A stretch of DNA of 64,000 nt. It comes from Maribacter arcticus (GTDB taxonomy: Bacteria; Bacteroidota; Bacteroidia; Flavobacteriales; Flavobacteriaceae). The stretch covers positions 124,001-188,000 of the forward strand of contig NZ_FUYL01000005.1 in NCBI RefSeq assembly GCF_900167935.1, written 5' to 3'. Shown one piece after another: positions 63,435 to 64,000 of this stretch. Below the pieces are notes generated by a model. That model saw nothing but the letters and a program-made list of their open reading frames with translations, did not search any database and was not told the origin of the DNA. The first letter of the stretch is position 1; each line of letters opens with the position of its first letter. The position numbers and the translations under genes are program-made.

Positions 63435-63634
63435 TCCTTATTTATTTTATCTTGAATCTTTTTGCTTGTCACAAAAACCAAAAGTAGTATTATGGCACAT
63501 AAAGAAGCCATAATACCAATAAGTGCAATGGTACTATCTTTCTCAAACGGATTGGCAAAATCTACCATCGTTACGTTATAGGCAATTAAAGCTACTGCAA
63601 TAGCTATGAAGATAATTGATATTGTCTTGCTCAT
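63431..63634 (-). CDS. Small two-span membrane protein
   Basis: I do not recognise this 67-residue protein. It has two hydrophobic helices (about 5-22 and 38-56) joined by a short polar loop (TMVDFANPFEKD), with a basic C-terminus (SKKIQDKINKD) that would face the cytosol. There are no cysteines or catalytic residues. It sits 37 nt after the marC-like gene on the same strand, so the two could be co-transcribed. Confidence 0.6.
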   Translation of the reverse strand: MSKTISIIFIAIAVALIAYNVTMVDFANPFEKDSTIALIGIMASLCAIILLLVFVTSKKIQDKINKD

Positions 63635-63671
63635 AAACTAGTTTTTTATAAAGTTACAACCTTCTTCTTTC

Positions 63672-64000
63672 CTAGAAAAGTTGATTGATATTGGCCGCGA
63701 ATAATTTTACTGCAATTGCCATTAGAATAACCCCAAATACTTTTCGAATAACATTAACACCACCTGATCCCAGCATTTTTTCAATCTTAACAGATGACTT
63801 AAGAACTATAAAAACGAAAATAATGTTTACAATAATTGCAATTATTATATTTTCAACATAAAACTCAGCTCTTAATGAAAGAAGAGAGGTTAGGGTGCCT
63901 GCACCGGCAATTAATGGAAAAGCTATAGGTACAATAGATGCACTCTCGGGTTCATCATCTCTATATAATGTTATACCCAAAATCATTTCGATAGCTAAGA
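63672..64000 (-). CDS. MarC family membrane protein (partial, 3' part)
   Basis: The frame is open through the window edge. In-frame codons before the ATG at 63986 read LAIE, which fits the family's IALEMI pattern, so that ATG is internal and the N-terminus lies outside the window. The visible 108 residues have three membrane spans and the MarC (UPF0056) sequences FPLIAGAGTLTSLLSL and GGVNVIRKVFGVILMAIAVKLFAANI. The function of the family is unknown; the old link to antibiotic resistance is not supported. Confidence 0.85.
   Translation of the reverse strand, partial: LAIEMILGITLYRDDEPESASIVPIAFPLIAGAGTLTSLLSLRAEFYVENIIIAIIVNIIFVFIVLKSSVKIEKMLGSGGVNVIRKVFGVILMAIAVKLFAANINQLF

Noticed and set aside
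1-64000. tRNA, rRNA, CRISPR, IS elements, prophage or toxin-antitoxin loci
   Set aside because: I looked through the intergenic regions and found no cloverleaf-like sequence, no regularly spaced repeats and no transposase, integrase or phage structural gene.

Overview
The window is AT-rich chromosomal DNA from a member of the Bacteroidota, most likely a marine Flavobacteriaceae (family-level call only). The evidence is the many perfect TAnnTTTG -7 boxes in front of genes, the absence of Shine-Dalgarno-like leaders, short lipoprotein signals of the FxxSC type, a type IX secretion (T9SS) C-terminal sorting domain on a subtilase, a HemC-HemD fusion, and families typical of the phylum (DUF2480, DUF3078, DUF3124, DUF4421, DUF1460, choice-of-anchor B). 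Coding density is high. I see no rRNA, tRNA, CRISPR array, IS element or prophage.

Layout. 1-4.6 kb: the 5' part of thiL, a Tat-exported Gfo/Idh/MocA oxidoreductase, and two propeller lipoproteins. 4.6-13.4 kb: an iron-sulfur cluster (SUF) locus, sufA-sufB-(MBL-fold lipoprotein)-sufC-sufD, then sufS, sufE-sufT-DUF2480 and a DUF3078 protein. The first unit is preceded by a duplicated promoter/palindrome. 13.4-21 kb: hflX, an EEP-family phosphohydrolase, a T9SS-secreted subtilase, a DUF3124 lipoprotein, a PolB-type exonuclease and an unrecognised lipoprotein. 21-39.6 kb: heme biosynthesis in three blocks: a seven-gene unit from hemF to ogt containing hemB; hemA-hemCD-hemE-GNAT with an AraC-family regulator divergent from hemA; and hemH followed by a DUF3050 protein. 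An M16 peptidase lies between the first two blocks; an MscS channel and a DUF1460 protein lie between araC and hemH. 40-50 kb: a MATE exporter, a small frameshifted membrane-protein gene, a secreted alpha/beta hydrolase and two tandem ~1,040-residue BNR/sortilin-like propeller proteins. 50-64 kb: hemJ, a histidine kinase, a crotonase, a radical SAM protein, a processive GT2, an HD hydrolase, PlsC, a bacilliredoxin, a TerB-DnaJ protein, a HupE/UreJ protein, a dCMP deaminase, an S41 peptidase and the 3' part of a MarC-family gene.

How it fits together. The window encodes almost the whole route from glutamyl-tRNA to protoheme (HemA, B, C-D, E, F, J, H; HemL is not here) and a complete SUF machine, so it is dominated by two iron-consuming pathways. 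Two copies of a palindrome of the form TATTTAGA-N5-TCTAxxTA sit in front of sufA, and a perfect version (TATTTAGA-N5-TCTAAATA) lies between hemA and its divergent AraC regulator. I infer a shared iron- or Fe-S-responsive regulator; this is the most interesting signal in the window. Many apparent long starts are TTG or GTG codons upstream of a better ATG, and I have moved those starts as described in each entry.
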